Shown: positions 29,438-38,907, counted from the stretch's first letter. The stretch is 58,864 bases of DNA from Bacillus sp. MM2020_4 (GCF_011250555.1 NZ_JAANMZ010000028.1:1-58864); one strand, 5' to 3'. Made by a program: numbers and translations. The notes: a model not told the origin generated them from the letters alone.

Positions 29438-29456
29438 TAAGTAAGACATTCAAATT

Positions 29457-31154
29457 TTACGGAATCATAAAAGTTAGGACAGTGTTTTGCAGCCAAACGA
29501 TGACTCCAACTATAATAACTAAGAAAATGCTGTGTTTTATTGTAAAACGAAAGAGCTCTGATTCTTTTCCGACTAGCCCAACTGCGGCACAGGCAACAGC
29601 AATTGATTGCGGCGAAATCATTTTACCGGTAACACCACCTGAAGAGTTTGCTGCAAGTGCTAGGATTGGATTCATACCAATTGATTCCGCTGTGACCTTT
29701 TGTAAGTTGGCGAACAAAACATTTGCTGAAGTATCGGATCCTGTTACAAATACTCCTAGCCAGCCAAGGAAAGGTGAGAAGAATGGGAAAAAGGTTGATC
29801 CTGTTTTAGCTAGGGCTAGTCCAAGCGTCGTACTCATTCCGGCCACGTTGATGACATAGGCAAAACCCACCACTGAGGCGATGGTCATGAGTGGGAATTT
29901 CACTTCGTTCAATGTTTCGCTAAACGTTACAACCCATGTTTTCCAAGACATTTTTACAATAAACTTTGTGATGATGGCTGCGATTAAAATGGCTGTACCA
30001 GCAGCCGCTAAAAGCTCAACCTTATAAAATGCCGCGATTGGCTCGGCACCTGCTTTACTAAATACTTTGTTATGGACCAATGGAACCTCAGGTATAAAGG
30101 TTAAGACATGTCCGACTGAATTAACGGCTTTTAGGATGGCATTAGCCCCTTGATAGTGACCGCCTAAAGCAAGTTTAATGGCAGGAATTCCCCAAAGTGT
30201 GATCGTTGCCGTTAGCAGAACAAAGGGTGACCATGCTTTAAATATTTGTCCGCCTGTGTAATGTACTTCTTTTGATGTGTTATTTTTGACGGCAGCAGTT
30301 GCTGCAAGTTCTTGTTCGGCAGAAAAGCGGAAAATGGTTTTCGGCTTCCAGAAATTTAGGAATATAGCCAGGGCGACTAAAGATACTAATGATGATAAAA
30401 TATCGGGAAGCTCTGGTCCTAAAAAGTTTGATGATAAATACTGTGTAACGGCAAAGGAAATACCTGATACCAGAACGGCAGGCAAAACTTCCATCGTTTT
30501 TTTGAAACCAGCCATAATGAAAACAAGGTAAAAGGGAATAAATACAGATAAAAATGGCAGCTGACGGCCGATCATTTTTGAAATTTCAGTTGCCGGAATC
30601 CCCGAAGGCCCTTCCATTGCAATAACAGGTGCACCAATGGCGCCAAAAGCAACCGGTGCGGTATTGGCAATCAGGCATATACCGGCAGCATAAAGCGGGT
30701 TAAATCCTAATCCAACTAATAATGCGGCTGAAATAGCTACCGGCGCACCAAATCCTGCAGCCCCTTCCAAAAAGGCCCCAAAAGAGAACGCTACCAATAA
30801 TGCTTGTAATCGACGGTCCTCCGTAATAGATAACACAGAGTGACGAATGATATCAAATTGCCCTGATTTTACAGTCAGCTTGTATAAAAAAACTGAGGCA
30901 ATAATGATCCAGCCAATCGGTAAAACTCCATATACAGCCCCCTGTGTTGCCGACATGACGGCCATTCCAGCCGGTACTTTATAGGCAATAACGGCAATAA
31001 TAATAGCAAGGATTAATGTTGTAAGACCAGCAATATGCCCCTTCATTCTTTTTATAGCTAATGCCCAAAAAAAGTAAAGGATGGGTATTAGTGCAACAAT
31101 TGCGGTAAGTCCAAGATTGTTCCCAACTGCGGTAAAGTTTTGAGTAAATGTCAT
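29457..31154 (-). CDS. lutP: L-lactate permease (LctP family)
   Basis: A 565-residue integral membrane permease of the LctP/LldP family importing L-lactate (or glycolate) with protons. Many hydrophobic helices are visible from GLTAIVALIPILYFFWALAI onward; the conserved FGAFLEGAAGFGAPVAISAALL segment and the C-terminal SGGVTGKMISPQSIAVACAA are family signatures. ATG 31154 is chosen because GGGAGGAAA lies just upstream; the ATG at 31172 would place that ribosome site inside the gene. An operator-like palindrome and a cre-like site lie upstream. The adjacent lutR and lutABC supply regulation and oxidation. Confidence 0.93.
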   Translation of the reverse strand: MTFTQNFTAVGNNLGLTAIVALIPILYFFWALAIKRMKGHIAGLTTLILAIIIAVIAYKVPAGMAVMSATQGAVYGVLPIGWIIIASVFLYKLTVKSGQFDIIRHSVLSITEDRRLQALLVAFSFGAFLEGAAGFGAPVAISAALLVGLGFNPLYAAGICLIANTAPVAFGAIGAPVIAMEGPSGIPATEISKMIGRQLPFLSVFIPFYLVFIMAGFKKTMEVLPAVLVSGISFAVTQYLSSNFLGPELPDILSSLVSLVALAIFLNFWKPKTIFRFSAEQELAATAAVKNNTSKEVHYTGGQIFKAWSPFVLLTATITLWGIPAIKLALGGHYQGANAILKAVNSVGHVLTFIPEVPLVHNKVFSKAGAEPIAAFYKVELLAAAGTAILIAAIITKFIVKMSWKTWVVTFSETLNEVKFPLMTIASVVGFAYVINVAGMSTTLGLALAKTGSTFFPFFSPFLGWLGVFVTGSDTSANVLFANLQKVTAESIGMNPILALAANSSGGVTGKMISPQSIAVACAAVGLVGKESELFRFTIKHSIFLVIIVGVIVWLQNTVLTFMIP

Positions 31155-31226
31155 TCGCAAATTTCCTCCCAAATAGATTTGTTTGTTGAATCTTCCCCTG
31201 ATTCATTGTTCGTTCTCCTTTAATGG

Positions 31227-31240
31227 AGTAATCGCTTACA
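31227..31240 (-). promoter_or_regulatory. cre-like catabolite site upstream of lutP
   Basis: TGTAAGCGATTACT on the minus strand matches the CcpA site consensus TGWAANCGNTNWCA at all but the last defined position. It lies 73 bases before the lutP start, consistent with repression by preferred sugars. Confidence 0.62.
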
Positions 31241-31254
31241 AATGTTGGTGACTA

Positions 31255-31269
31255 GGTCATCAGATGATT
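31255..31269. promoter_or_regulatory. LutR operator-like site, lutP side
   Basis: GGTCATCAGATGATT shares its TCATCNGATGA core and surrounding bases with the palindrome at 32326-32340. It lies in the lutP-lutR divergent region. Confidence 0.66.
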
Positions 31270-31454
31270 GGATGTTTACCAAGGTGATAAGATGAATTAT
31301 ATGGATATTAAAATAAAATTACAATAGAAAATTTATATTTTTCCGTAATTTATGTTTAGCTTTTAAATGACCAATTCATTTTCTCGATAATTTTTTGAAA
31401 AAGGGTATAATTAGATTTACGATAACCTGACGTATTGTTAAAGGGGCTCAGTGA

Positions 31455-32192
31455 ATGGAATACAAAAAGATCAAACCGAAAAAGATTTATGAAGAGGTTG
31501 CCGAAGCGATCTATGAGATGATTCGGGCAGGAAAGCTAAAACCGGGTGAAAAAATAGACTCTGTTCAACAACTCGCTGAAAACTTTCAGGTAGGACGTTC
31601 TGCGATTCGTGAGGCATTAACGTCATTGCGTGCAATGGGACTAATAGAAATGAAGCAAGGGGAAGGAACCTTTGTGAAGGAATTTGAAAAAGACCAAATT
31701 ACTTTCCCACTGTCAACAGCCATTTTAATGAATAAGGAAGATATTGCTGAGTTAGTAGAGGTACGAAAGATTATTGAAAGCGGGACAGCAGCAGCCGCCG
31801 CCAAACGAAGAACGGAACAGCATCTAGCTATGATGGAGGCTGCACTTGAGGCAATGAATGGGGCAAAAGGGAATGAAGAACTAGGTGAAAAAGCCGATTT
31901 ACAGTTTCACCTGGCACTAGCTGATGCCGCACAAAATCAGTTGCTGGCGAGTTTAATGAATCATGTTTCCGATTTAATGGTGGAGACCATGCGAGAAACA
32001 CGCAGGGTATGGTTATTTTCAAAACAAACAACATTAGAGCGGTTATATCATGAGCATTTGGCGATATATGAGGCAATTAAGAATCAAGATGAAACTGAAG
32101 CGCGAAATAGGATGCTGATTCATCTTGGAAATGTGGATAAGATCCTGAAAGAATATTTCCAGCATACGTCGATGTTTAATCATGAGAAATAG
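31455..32192 (+). CDS. lutR: Lactate-responsive GntR/FadR-family repressor LutR
   Basis: A 245-residue transcription factor. The N-terminal winged helix (about 1-75) shows GKLKPGEKIDSVQQLAENFQVGRSAIREALTSLRAMGLIEMKQGEGTFV. The C-terminal helical FCD domain (about 95-235) has metal-site residues typical of FadR relatives, including DLQFHLALADAAQN and HEHLAIYEAI. LutR of B. subtilis represses lutABC and lutP until L-lactate is present. AAAGGGG precedes the ATG; TATAAT at 31406-31411 with a poor -35 is a possible promoter. It lies between lutP and lutABC. Confidence 0.9.
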   Translation: MEYKKIKPKKIYEEVAEAIYEMIRAGKLKPGEKIDSVQQLAENFQVGRSAIREALTSLRAMGLIEMKQGEGTFVKEFEKDQITFPLSTAILMNKEDIAELVEVRKIIESGTAAAAAKRRTEQHLAMMEAALEAMNGAKGNEELGEKADLQFHLALADAAQNQLLASLMNHVSDLMVETMRETRRVWLFSKQTTLERLYHEHLAIYEAIKNQDETEARNRMLIHLGNVDKILKEYFQHTSMFNHEK

Positions 32193-32284
32193 GATAGAAA
32201 GGGAGTTCTCACACATTGAGAGCTCTTTTTCTATCCCTTAACAAGGTGGAAAATCATCTTTTTTGATGAAAACCCTTTCTCCTC

Positions 32285-32312
32285 TTGTGATTTTTGATGT
32301 AGAATATAGAAT
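32285..32312 (+). promoter_or_regulatory. Candidate lutABC promoter
   Basis: TTGTGA (32285-32290), 16 bases, TAGAAT (32307-32312), start near 32319, just before the operator palindrome. Confidence 0.5.
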
Positions 32313-32325
32313 ATTAACATTGTTA

Positions 32326-32340
32326 GGTCATCGGATGACC
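32326..32340. promoter_or_regulatory. LutR operator palindrome, lutABC side
   Basis: GGTCATCGGATGACC is a perfect 15-bp palindrome around a central G. It lies just after the presumed transcript start of lutABC, where a bound repressor would block initiation. Confidence 0.75.
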
Positions 32341-32396
32341 AGTTTACCAGTTTGCTATGTTTGAAAATTTTAAAAAAGTGAGAGAGGGAGAAAAAA

Positions 32397-33113
32397 ATGA
32401 AGGTTTCTCTTTTTGCAACATGTATCGTCGATATGTTCCAGAGCAATGTAGGAAGGGCGACAGTTGAACTACTTGAAAGACTTGGGTGTGAGGTTGAATT
32501 CCCAGAGTCTCAAGTATGCTGCGGCCAGCCAGCTTATAATAGCGGTTATGTCAAGGAATCAAAAGAAGCGATGAAGAGAATGATTGAAACGTTTAATCAT
32601 GCCGAATACGTTGTTTCACCATCCGGCTCATGTGCGTTTATGTTTCACGAATATCCTCATATTTTTGCAGGAGATCCTGTCTGGGAGCCAAAGGCAAAAC
32701 AATTAGCGGAAAAGACTTACGAACTGACGCAATTTATCGTGGAGGTTTTAAAAATTGAAGATGTTGGCGCTACTTTAGAGGGAACGGCTACCTACCATAC
32801 TTCTTGTCACATGACACGATTATTAGGGGTAAAAGAACCGCCAATGATTCTATTAAAAAATGTGAAAGGATTGAAGTTCACAGAATTACCAGGTAAAGAA
32901 CAGTGCTGTGGCTTTGGTGGAACCTTCTCCGTAAAAAACGCTCAAATATCAGAGCAAATGGTCGATGAAAAGGTTCGTCATGTCGAAGAGACAGGGGCTG
33001 AGTACCTGATCGGAGCCGATGGTGCCTGCTTAATGAATATTGGCGGCCGAATGGAAAGGGTAGGCAAACAGGTAAAAGTCATGCATATTGCTGAAGTATT
33101 AAATAGCCACTAA
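32397..33113 (+). CDS. lutA: L-lactate oxidation iron-sulfur protein LutA
   Basis: One of three subunits of the LutABC system that oxidises L-lactate to pyruvate. The 238 residues hold two cysteine-rich CCG domains: [18 protein letters not shown] near 37-54 with the downstream SPSGSCAFM, and TYHTSCHM followed by [14 protein letters not shown]. These CCG modules bind iron-sulfur cofactors in heterodisulfide-reductase relatives. GAGAGGGAG precedes the ATG. lutB and lutC follow with 37 and 2 bases between. Confidence 0.94.
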   Translation: MKVSLFATCIVDMFQSNVGRATVELLERLGCEVEFPESQVCCGQPAYNSGYVKESKEAMKRMIETFNHAEYVVSPSGSCAFMFHEYPHIFAGDPVWEPKAKQLAEKTYELTQFIVEVLKIEDVGATLEGTATYHTSCHMTRLLGVKEPPMILLKNVKGLKFTELPGKEQCCGFGGTFSVKNAQISEQMVDEKVRHVEETGAEYLIGADGACLMNIGGRMERVGKQVKVMHIAEVLNSH

Positions 33114-33150
33114 TGGGTCACTGCTTTTTATAGACTGGGGGGAAATTCAA

Positions 33151-34578
33151 ATGGCAATGAAGATTAGTACGGAAAAGTTTAAAGATCGTGTTGATCATGG
33201 CATTCATGATCAATTTATGCGTGGTGCTGTCGCCGGTGCCCAAGATGGTATGGGGATTAAACGAAAAGTTGTCACAACTGATGAATTAGATAATTGGGAG
33301 GATTGGCGCAATCATGGCGAGGAAATCCGCCAGCATGTGCTTGAGCACCTCGATTATTATTTGGAGCAGTTAAGCGAAAACATTGCTGCGCGCGGCGGCC
33401 ATGTCTTTTTTGCGCAAACGAAGGAAGAGGCCAATGATTATATTAGAGGTGTTGTACAGCGGAAAAACGCCAAAAAGGTCGTTAAGGCGAAATCAATGGT
33501 AACAGAGGAAATCAGCTTAAATGGGATGCTGGAAGAAGAAGGATGCGAGGTAGTCGAGACGGATCTCGGGGAATATATTCTCCAACTCGATGAGCATGAT
33601 CCGCCATCACATATTGTGGTACCTGCACTTCATAAAAACAAAGAACAAATTCGTGATGTCTTTGCGAAAAAACTTGGTTATACGAAAACGTCAAAACCCG
33701 AGGAGCTTGCCTACCAAGCACGTGTGACGTTGCGTGAAAAATTCCTTGAAGCCGATATTGGGATTACTGGCTGTAATTTTGCAGTGGCTGAAACGGGTTC
33801 CTTTAGCTTAGTGACGAACGAAGGAAATGCTGACTTAGTCACGGCATTGCCAAAAACACAAATCACTGTTATGGGAATGGAACGAATTGTTCCTACTTTT
33901 GAGGAAATGGAAGTCCTTGTTAGTATGTTGACGCGCAGTGCGGTTGGACAGAAGCTAACCAGTTATATTACCGTTTTAACTGGTCCGCGTGAAGAATTGG
34001 ATGTGGACGGCCCGGAGGAATTTCACCTTGTCATTGTTGATAACGGCAGATCAGAAATTCTGGGAAGCGAGTTCCAATCCATCCTTCAATGTATCCGCTG
34101 CGGGGCCTGTATTAATGTATGCCCTGTTTATCGTCATATTGGCGGTCATTCCTACGGCTCCATCTATCCAGGGCCGGTAGGTGCGGTTCTTTCACCATTA
34201 CTAGGGGGATATGATGAATATAAAGAGCTTCCATATGCCTCTACCCTTTGTGGTGCATGTACGGAAGTCTGTCCAGTGAAAATCCCATTGCATAATTTGC
34301 TTCATCAACACCGGGTAAACATTGTTGAAAAGGAAGGGAAAGCACCTGTTTCTGAAAAACTATTAATGAAGGCATTTGGGCTTGGCGCTTCTTCACCTGC
34401 TTTGTATAAATTTGGTTCAAAAATTGCTCCTGCTGCCATGACGCCATTTACGTCGGGCGATAAAATCTCCAAAGGGCCGGGGCCACTTAAGGCTTGGACG
34501 GATATACGGGAATTCCCTGCTCCAAATAAAGAGAGATTCAGAGATTGGTTTAAACATCGCGAGAAAGGAGACAACTAA
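33151..34578 (+). CDS. lutB: L-lactate oxidation iron-sulfur protein LutB
   Basis: A 475-residue subunit of LutABC. The N-terminal and central part is an LUD domain, with [23 protein letters not shown] recognisable. The C-terminal part carries two 4Fe-4S motifs, [12 protein letters not shown] (C314, C317, C320, C324) and CGACTEVCP (C367, C370, C374). The last 100 residues are the typical LutB tail (FRDWFKHRE). GGGGGG about 8 bases upstream supports the ATG. Confidence 0.95.
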   Translation: MAMKISTEKFKDRVDHGIHDQFMRGAVAGAQDGMGIKRKVVTTDELDNWEDWRNHGEEIRQHVLEHLDYYLEQLSENIAARGGHVFFAQTKEEANDYIRGVVQRKNAKKVVKAKSMVTEEISLNGMLEEEGCEVVETDLGEYILQLDEHDPPSHIVVPALHKNKEQIRDVFAKKLGYTKTSKPEELAYQARVTLREKFLEADIGITGCNFAVAETGSFSLVTNEGNADLVTALPKTQITVMGMERIVPTFEEMEVLVSMLTRSAVGQKLTSYITVLTGPREELDVDGPEEFHLVIVDNGRSEILGSEFQSILQCIRCGACINVCPVYRHIGGHSYGSIYPGPVGAVLSPLLGGYDEYKELPYASTLCGACTEVCPVKIPLHNLLHQHRVNIVEKEGKAPVSEKLLMKAFGLGASSPALYKFGSKIAPAAMTPFTSGDKISKGPGPLKAWTDIREFPAPNKERFRDWFKHREKGDN

Positions 34579-34580
34579 AC

Positions 34581-35300
34581 ATGAACGGCACCATCCAAAA
34601 CCAAGATCAATTTTTAAATCAACTTGCCAGCCGTCTGAACCGGCCGCGAATTTCGACTCCAATAGAAAAGCCGAACTGGAAGTTTCAGCCACAATATGAA
34701 GTATTAAAGGATGCAACACAGGATGATCTTTTAGCTGTCTTTGAGGAACATTGCAAAAAGATCCATACAAAGATGTTTACAACTGACTTAAAAGATTTGT
34801 CAGCTGTCGTAAATGATGTGGTCCTTGACTATGGCGGCGGCCCAGTTGTGACGTGGAAAGATGACAGGTTCTCTGAGTGGGGGCTAGATTCCCTATTTAA
34901 ACAAAAATGGCCGACGCAAAAGATCGATATGTTTGAGTGGGACTATACCTTAGGTGAAGAGAACATTCATCATGCAGAAAAGGCGAATGTCGGCATCACA
35001 ATCAGTGAAATAACCCTTGCTGAATCGGGTACAGTGGTCCTTTTTAGTAATAAAAATAAGGGCAGAACGGTCAGCTTCTTACCGGCAACATCGATAATGT
35101 TGATTCCGAAAAGCACTCTTGTTCCGAGAATGACTCAGGCAGCAGTGAAGATGCGGGAAATTTACGAAGAGACCGGACACGTTGCCTCCTGCATCAATTT
35201 TATTACCGGTCCAAGTAACTCGGCTGATATTGAGCTGAACCTTGTCGTTGGCGTACATGGCCCTATAAAGGCAAGTTATATTGTCATTAATGATTTATAA
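34581..35300 (+). CDS. lutC: Lactate utilization protein LutC
   Basis: The third LutABC subunit, 239 residues, a single LUD domain without cysteine clusters. The motifs are VGITISEITLAESGTVVLFSN, SFLPATSIMLIPKSTLVPRM and INFITGPSNSADIELNLVVGVHGP, the last being a signature of the family. AAAGGAGA precedes the ATG, and the gene starts 2 bases after the lutB stop codon. A strong terminator closes the operon. Confidence 0.94.
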   Translation: MNGTIQNQDQFLNQLASRLNRPRISTPIEKPNWKFQPQYEVLKDATQDDLLAVFEEHCKKIHTKMFTTDLKDLSAVVNDVVLDYGGGPVVTWKDDRFSEWGLDSLFKQKWPTQKIDMFEWDYTLGEENIHHAEKANVGITISEITLAESGTVVLFSNKNKGRTVSFLPATSIMLIPKSTLVPRMTQAAVKMREIYEETGHVASCINFITGPSNSADIELNLVVGVHGPIKASYIVINDL

Positions 35301-35319
35301 TAAGAATGTAAGGTATGAG

Positions 35320-35345
35320 AACCAGGTATTTGCCTGGTTTTTTTA
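35320..35345 (+). terminator. lutABC terminator
   Basis: AACCAGG (35320-35326) pairs with CCTGGTT (35333-35339), followed by a T-run. Confidence 0.88.
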
Positions 35346-35346
35346 A

Positions 35347-35373
35347 TTGTCAATTACCACAATGTGCTATAAT
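35347..35373 (+). promoter_or_regulatory. Candidate yabM promoter
   Basis: TTGTCA (35347-35352), 15 bases, TATAAT (35368-35373) with the TGn extension TGC. It lies between the lutABC terminator and yabM, so the conserved yabM operon has its own promoter after the lactate block. Confidence 0.65.
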
Positions 35374-35404
35374 TACCTTCTTAGTTCAATTAGTAGGTGA
35401 AGCA

Positions 35405-37027
35405 ATGAATACAATGAATCAATCAAAATCCCTATTTAAAGGGGCTTTTATTTTAACAATCGCTGCGATCTTGACTAAAATTTTAAGTGCCTTTTACAGG
35501 ATTCCTTTTCAAAATATTGTCGGCGATATTGGCTTTTACATTTATCAACAGGTGTACCCGTTTTATGGGATGGCAATCGTCTTGGCGACAACAGGATTTC
35601 CTGTTGTCATCTCCAAACTTTATGCAGAACAAAGGGAAACAGGCAACGATTCAAAATCGCGACTACTTCTACTGGTGGCCTTTGTTTTTTTACAAGTAGT
35701 TGGCATTATTTGTTTTTTAGTGCTCTATATCGGTGCAAAAGGAATAGCCAACTGGATGAATGACCCCCAGTTAGCTATTCTTTTAAGGGTTGTTTCAATT
35801 GTGTTTTTAACCTTTCCGCTTGTTTCGATATTAAGGGGATATTATCAAGGGATTGGAAATATGGTTCCTACAGCTCTCTCTCAGGTTGGTGAACAATCGA
35901 TTCGGGTGCTGACAATATTGTTCCTATCGTGTCTTCTTATGCAAAAGGGCTATTCCCTTTATTTAGTGGGTGGCGGGGCAATGTTTGGCTCCATTACCGG
36001 GAGTATTGTAGCCGCCGTTATTTTGTTTATGTTTTTATTGATTCGTAAAGAATGGAAAGAGATCAAACCGGAACAGAGAATGTCTCAAAATAGCTGGACG
36101 GAGGTCAAAGGGATTGTAAAGGCTTTGATTTTCCAAGGGCTGATGATTTGTTTAAGCGGGATGCTGATGATATTTATTCAATTAGCAGATTCCTTAACGC
36201 TCTATCCTTTACTTGTTGCTGGTGGCATGGAAGCGGATCTGGCGAAAAGCATGAAGGGGATCTTTGATCGCGGCCAGCCGTTAATTCAGTTAGGAACTGT
36301 TGCGGCTACCTCCATGGCGTTAACCCTTGTGCCGCTTATTAGCCGGGCACGCTTGGCGGAAAAGTCGGATGAACTGCATGATAAGGTCCAATTGGCGCTT
36401 AAAGTTAGTACGGTGATCGGGTTAGGTGCATCTGCTGGTTTATGGGCCATTATCGAGCAAACGAATACCATGCTATTTGAAAACCAATTGGGGTCATCTG
36501 TACTGGGAGTACTCGGGTTTGTCATTCTTTTCACCTCGATCATCTCAACAGTGATTGCCATCATGCAGGGACTTGGCAGCCTACTATTTCCGGCATTTGC
36601 TGTGGTAGTCTCTTTTCCACTAAAATATAGTTTAAATAGTATCTTTATTCCGTTATATGGAACCATGGGTGCTGCTATTTCATCCCTGCTTTCATTAGGT
36701 TTGGTCTCGTGCTTGTTGTTCCTTAAATTTAGAAAAATGACTATACGACCGCTTTTCGATTGGCGTTTTATCAGAATTGTTCTGATGGCAGCCGTTTTGC
36801 TGGTTCTGTTCTTAAAAGGTTTTATAGTTGTGACAGATTATGTGGTGAACCTCTTCGTATGGCATCGTTTAGGTGCTGCTATGCAAGCTATAAGTGCTGT
36901 GGGACTTGGCGGCCTGCTCTTTTTATTGGTGATCATTCGCGGAAACGTCTTTCGTGAGGAAGAATTGGCCTTATTCCCGTTCGGAAGTAAATTAATACAT
37001 CTACTAGCACGAAAGGATAGGAGATAA
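35405..37027 (+). CDS. yabM: MOP-family polysaccharide/lipid flippase YabM
   Basis: A 540-residue membrane protein of the MOP (MATE/MurJ/SpoVB) superfamily with about 14 hydrophobic helices. The N-terminal SLFKGAFILTIAAILTKILSAFYRIPFQNIVGD is the conserved first part of SpoVB relatives. It probably flips a lipid-linked precursor; B. subtilis YabM has no firmly defined substrate as far as I recall. ATG 35405 has AGGTGA close upstream; the frame is open to 35315, but that part overlaps the terminator. mazG begins 4 bases after its stop codon. Confidence 0.9.
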   Translation: MNTMNQSKSLFKGAFILTIAAILTKILSAFYRIPFQNIVGDIGFYIYQQVYPFYGMAIVLATTGFPVVISKLYAEQRETGNDSKSRLLLLVAFVFLQVVGIICFLVLYIGAKGIANWMNDPQLAILLRVVSIVFLTFPLVSILRGYYQGIGNMVPTALSQVGEQSIRVLTILFLSCLLMQKGYSLYLVGGGAMFGSITGSIVAAVILFMFLLIRKEWKEIKPEQRMSQNSWTEVKGIVKALIFQGLMICLSGMLMIFIQLADSLTLYPLLVAGGMEADLAKSMKGIFDRGQPLIQLGTVAATSMALTLVPLISRARLAEKSDELHDKVQLALKVSTVIGLGASAGLWAIIEQTNTMLFENQLGSSVLGVLGFVILFTSIISTVIAIMQGLGSLLFPAFAVVVSFPLKYSLNSIFIPLYGTMGAAISSLLSLGLVSCLLFLKFRKMTIRPLFDWRFIRIVLMAAVLLVLFLKGFIVVTDYVVNLFVWHRLGAAMQAISAVGLGGLLFLLVIIRGNVFREEELALFPFGSKLIHLLARKDRR

Positions 37028-37031
37028 TCAA

Positions 37032-38507
37032 ATGGAAAAAAGAATTGAAATAGTGGGCTTAGGAGCTGGAGACTTGGAGCAGTTGCCAGTTGGTGTTTAT
37101 AAAAAATTACTTCATGCAGGCGGTGGCTTATTTTTACGAACAAAAGAGCATCCGGTGGTGGCGGATTTAGAAAAGGAAGGGCTGATGTATATTTCCTTTG
37201 ATACTGTTTACGTGAAACACGAACAGTTTGAGGCGGTTTATGAGGAAATTGCCCAGACACTGTTGCAAAAGGCAAAAAGTGAGGCGATTATTTATGCTGT
37301 TCCGGGACACCCGCTTGTGGCCGAGCGTACGGTACAACTTCTTTTGGAGTATGCGCCAAAAGAAGGGGTTGAGGTAATCATTGGCGGAGGGCAAAGTTTT
37401 ATTGATCCACTATTCTCTGCCTTAAAAATAGACCCTATTGAGGGGTTCCAACTACTGGACGGGACGTCGCTTCTGTCAAGCCAGCTGCAAATCGAGCAGC
37501 ATATCTTTATTAGCCAGGTGTACGATCAATTTGTGGCATCCAACGTAAAGTTAACCTTAATGGAAAAGTTACCTGATGATTACGAGATCTATATTGTAAC
37601 AGCAGCCGGAAGTAATCAAGAGGTCATCGAAAAAGTACCATTGTATGAGTTGGATCGGAATGTCTCGATTAACAACCTAACCACTGTTTATATCCCGCCG
37701 GTTAAGGAAGAACAAATCCTATTGAAGAATTTCTCTAAGTTAAGGGAGATTATTTCTGTTTTGCGAGGACCAAATGGCTGTCCGTGGGATAAGGAACAAA
37801 CACATGAATCATTAAAGAAATATTTAATAGAAGAAACCTATGAGGTTATCGAGGCTATTAATGACGGCGATATTGACCATTTAATAGAAGAACTAGGGGA
37901 TGTGCTGCTGCAGGTGATGCTCCATGCACAAATTGGCGAGGATGATGGCTATTTTTCCATTGATGACATTATTGAGGTATTGTCAGCGAAAATGATCCGC
38001 CGCCATCCGCATGTGTTTGGTACAGGGAAGGCAGAAAGTGCGGAAGAAGTAGTGCAGAACTGGCAGGAAATAAAGCAACAGGAAAAGGGCGGAGTGGAAC
38101 CAACTACATCCATGCTTGCGGGTGTCTCAAAAGTACAGCCCAATTTACTACGGGCGTATGAGCTGCAAAAGTTAGCGGCAAAGGTTGGCTTTGATTGGCA
38201 GGAAATTACCCCTGCCTTGGCGAAAGTGAAAGAAGAGCTCGATGAATTTGTGGCAGAATTAGACGGTACGGCGGAAGGTCTACTGCTTGCTAAAAAGGAA
38301 TTTGGAGATTTGGTATTTGCCTTTGTCAATGTCGCCAGGTTTTTAAAGATTCATCCGGAGGAAGCCTTATTTGAAACAAACGAAAAGTTTATCCGTAGGT
38401 TTCAATACGTGGAGGAAAGCGTAAAGAGAAGTGGCAGATCGTTTGAGGAGCATACACTTGAGGAGCTTGACCACTATTGGGACAAGGCAAAGGGTAAAGG
38501 ATTATAA
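37032..38507 (+). CDS. mazG: YabN: tetrapyrrole-methylase-like / MazG NTP pyrophosphohydrolase fusion
   Basis: A two-domain protein of 491 residues. The N-terminal half (about 1-225) resembles SAM-dependent tetrapyrrole methylases (IEIVGLGAGDLEQLPVG, AVPGHPLVAERTV). The C-terminal half is MazG, which hydrolyses nucleoside triphosphates to monophosphates: LRGPNGCPWDKEQTHESLKKYLIEETYEVIEAI with EExxE and EELGDVLLQVMLHA metal motifs near 275-300. Role of the fused domain is unknown. TAGGAG precedes the ATG. Length agrees with the B. subtilis protein (about 489). Confidence 0.95.
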   Translation: MEKRIEIVGLGAGDLEQLPVGVYKKLLHAGGGLFLRTKEHPVVADLEKEGLMYISFDTVYVKHEQFEAVYEEIAQTLLQKAKSEAIIYAVPGHPLVAERTVQLLLEYAPKEGVEVIIGGGQSFIDPLFSALKIDPIEGFQLLDGTSLLSSQLQIEQHIFISQVYDQFVASNVKLTLMEKLPDDYEIYIVTAAGSNQEVIEKVPLYELDRNVSINNLTTVYIPPVKEEQILLKNFSKLREIISVLRGPNGCPWDKEQTHESLKKYLIEETYEVIEAINDGDIDHLIEELGDVLLQVMLHAQIGEDDGYFSIDDIIEVLSAKMIRRHPHVFGTGKAESAEEVVQNWQEIKQQEKGGVEPTTSMLAGVSKVQPNLLRAYELQKLAAKVGFDWQEITPALAKVKEELDEFVAELDGTAEGLLLAKKEFGDLVFAFVNVARFLKIHPEEALFETNEKFIRRFQYVEESVKRSGRSFEEHTLEELDHYWDKAKGKGL

Positions 38508-38550
38508 GAAAAGCGCAAACGCCCTGTTCAGCGGGCGTTAGAGCTGGGCA
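38508..38550 (-). repeat. Short hairpin-repeat copy E, after mazG
   Basis: GAAAAGCGCAAACGCCCTG followed by TTCAGCGGGCGTTAGAGCTGG starts immediately after the mazG stop codon. It reads like the reverse complement of the repeat ends and folds with an AACGCCC/GGGCGTT stem. Confidence 0.6.
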
Positions 38551-38606
38551 TTTCTCAAAGCCCCATGATATACATTCTGATACTGTAAAATAGGAGGATT
38601 GGCAAT

Positions 38607-38873
38607 ATGCGTTTAGATAAGTTTTTAAAAGTATCAAGATTAATTAAAAGAAGAACGTTGGCAAAAGAAGTTTCTGACCAAGGTAGAATTGAGGTTAACG
38701 GGAAAGAGGCAAAAGCCAGCACAACTGTTAAGGTCGGTGATGAATTAACCATTCGTCTTGGAAATCGCAAGGTGACGGCAAGAATAGATCGGATTCAGGA
38801 AACATCACGCAAAGATGAAGCGGCGGAGATGTATACGATTTTAACTGAAGAGAGACTTGGCTCAAACGACTAA
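38607..38873 (+). CDS. rqcP: Ribosome-associated quality control factor RqcP
   Basis: An 88-residue S4-domain RNA-binding protein (YabO in B. subtilis, relative of Hsp15). RqcP stabilises the P-site tRNA on split 50S subunits while RqcH adds alanine tails to stalled chains. The S4 motif MRLDKFLKVSRLIKRRTLAKEVSDQGRIEVNGKEAKAS covers residues 1-38. AGGAGG lies about 9 bases before the ATG. Confidence 0.95.
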   Translation: MRLDKFLKVSRLIKRRTLAKEVSDQGRIEVNGKEAKASTTVKVGDELTIRLGNRKVTARIDRIQETSRKDEAAEMYTILTEERLGSND

Positions 38874-38879
38874 AGCTGT

Positions 38880-38907
38880 TCTATTTTTACTGCCCTGCAC
38901 ATACATT
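38880..38907 (+). promoter_or_regulatory. sigma-E promoter of yabP-yabQ
   Basis: CATACATT (38900-38907) matches the sigma-E -10 consensus CATACANT. TCTATTT (38880-38886), 13 bases upstream, is an acceptable -35. yabP and yabQ are mother-cell genes in B. subtilis. Confidence 0.6.

Noticed and set aside
29482..30531. Plus-strand open frames inside the lutP region
   Set aside because: Antisense shadows of a clear permease gene; no start signal and no recognisable domains.
34305..34770. Long minus-strand open frames opposite lutB and lutC
   Set aside because: They mirror the codon structure of well-supported plus-strand genes and have no homology or ribosome sites.
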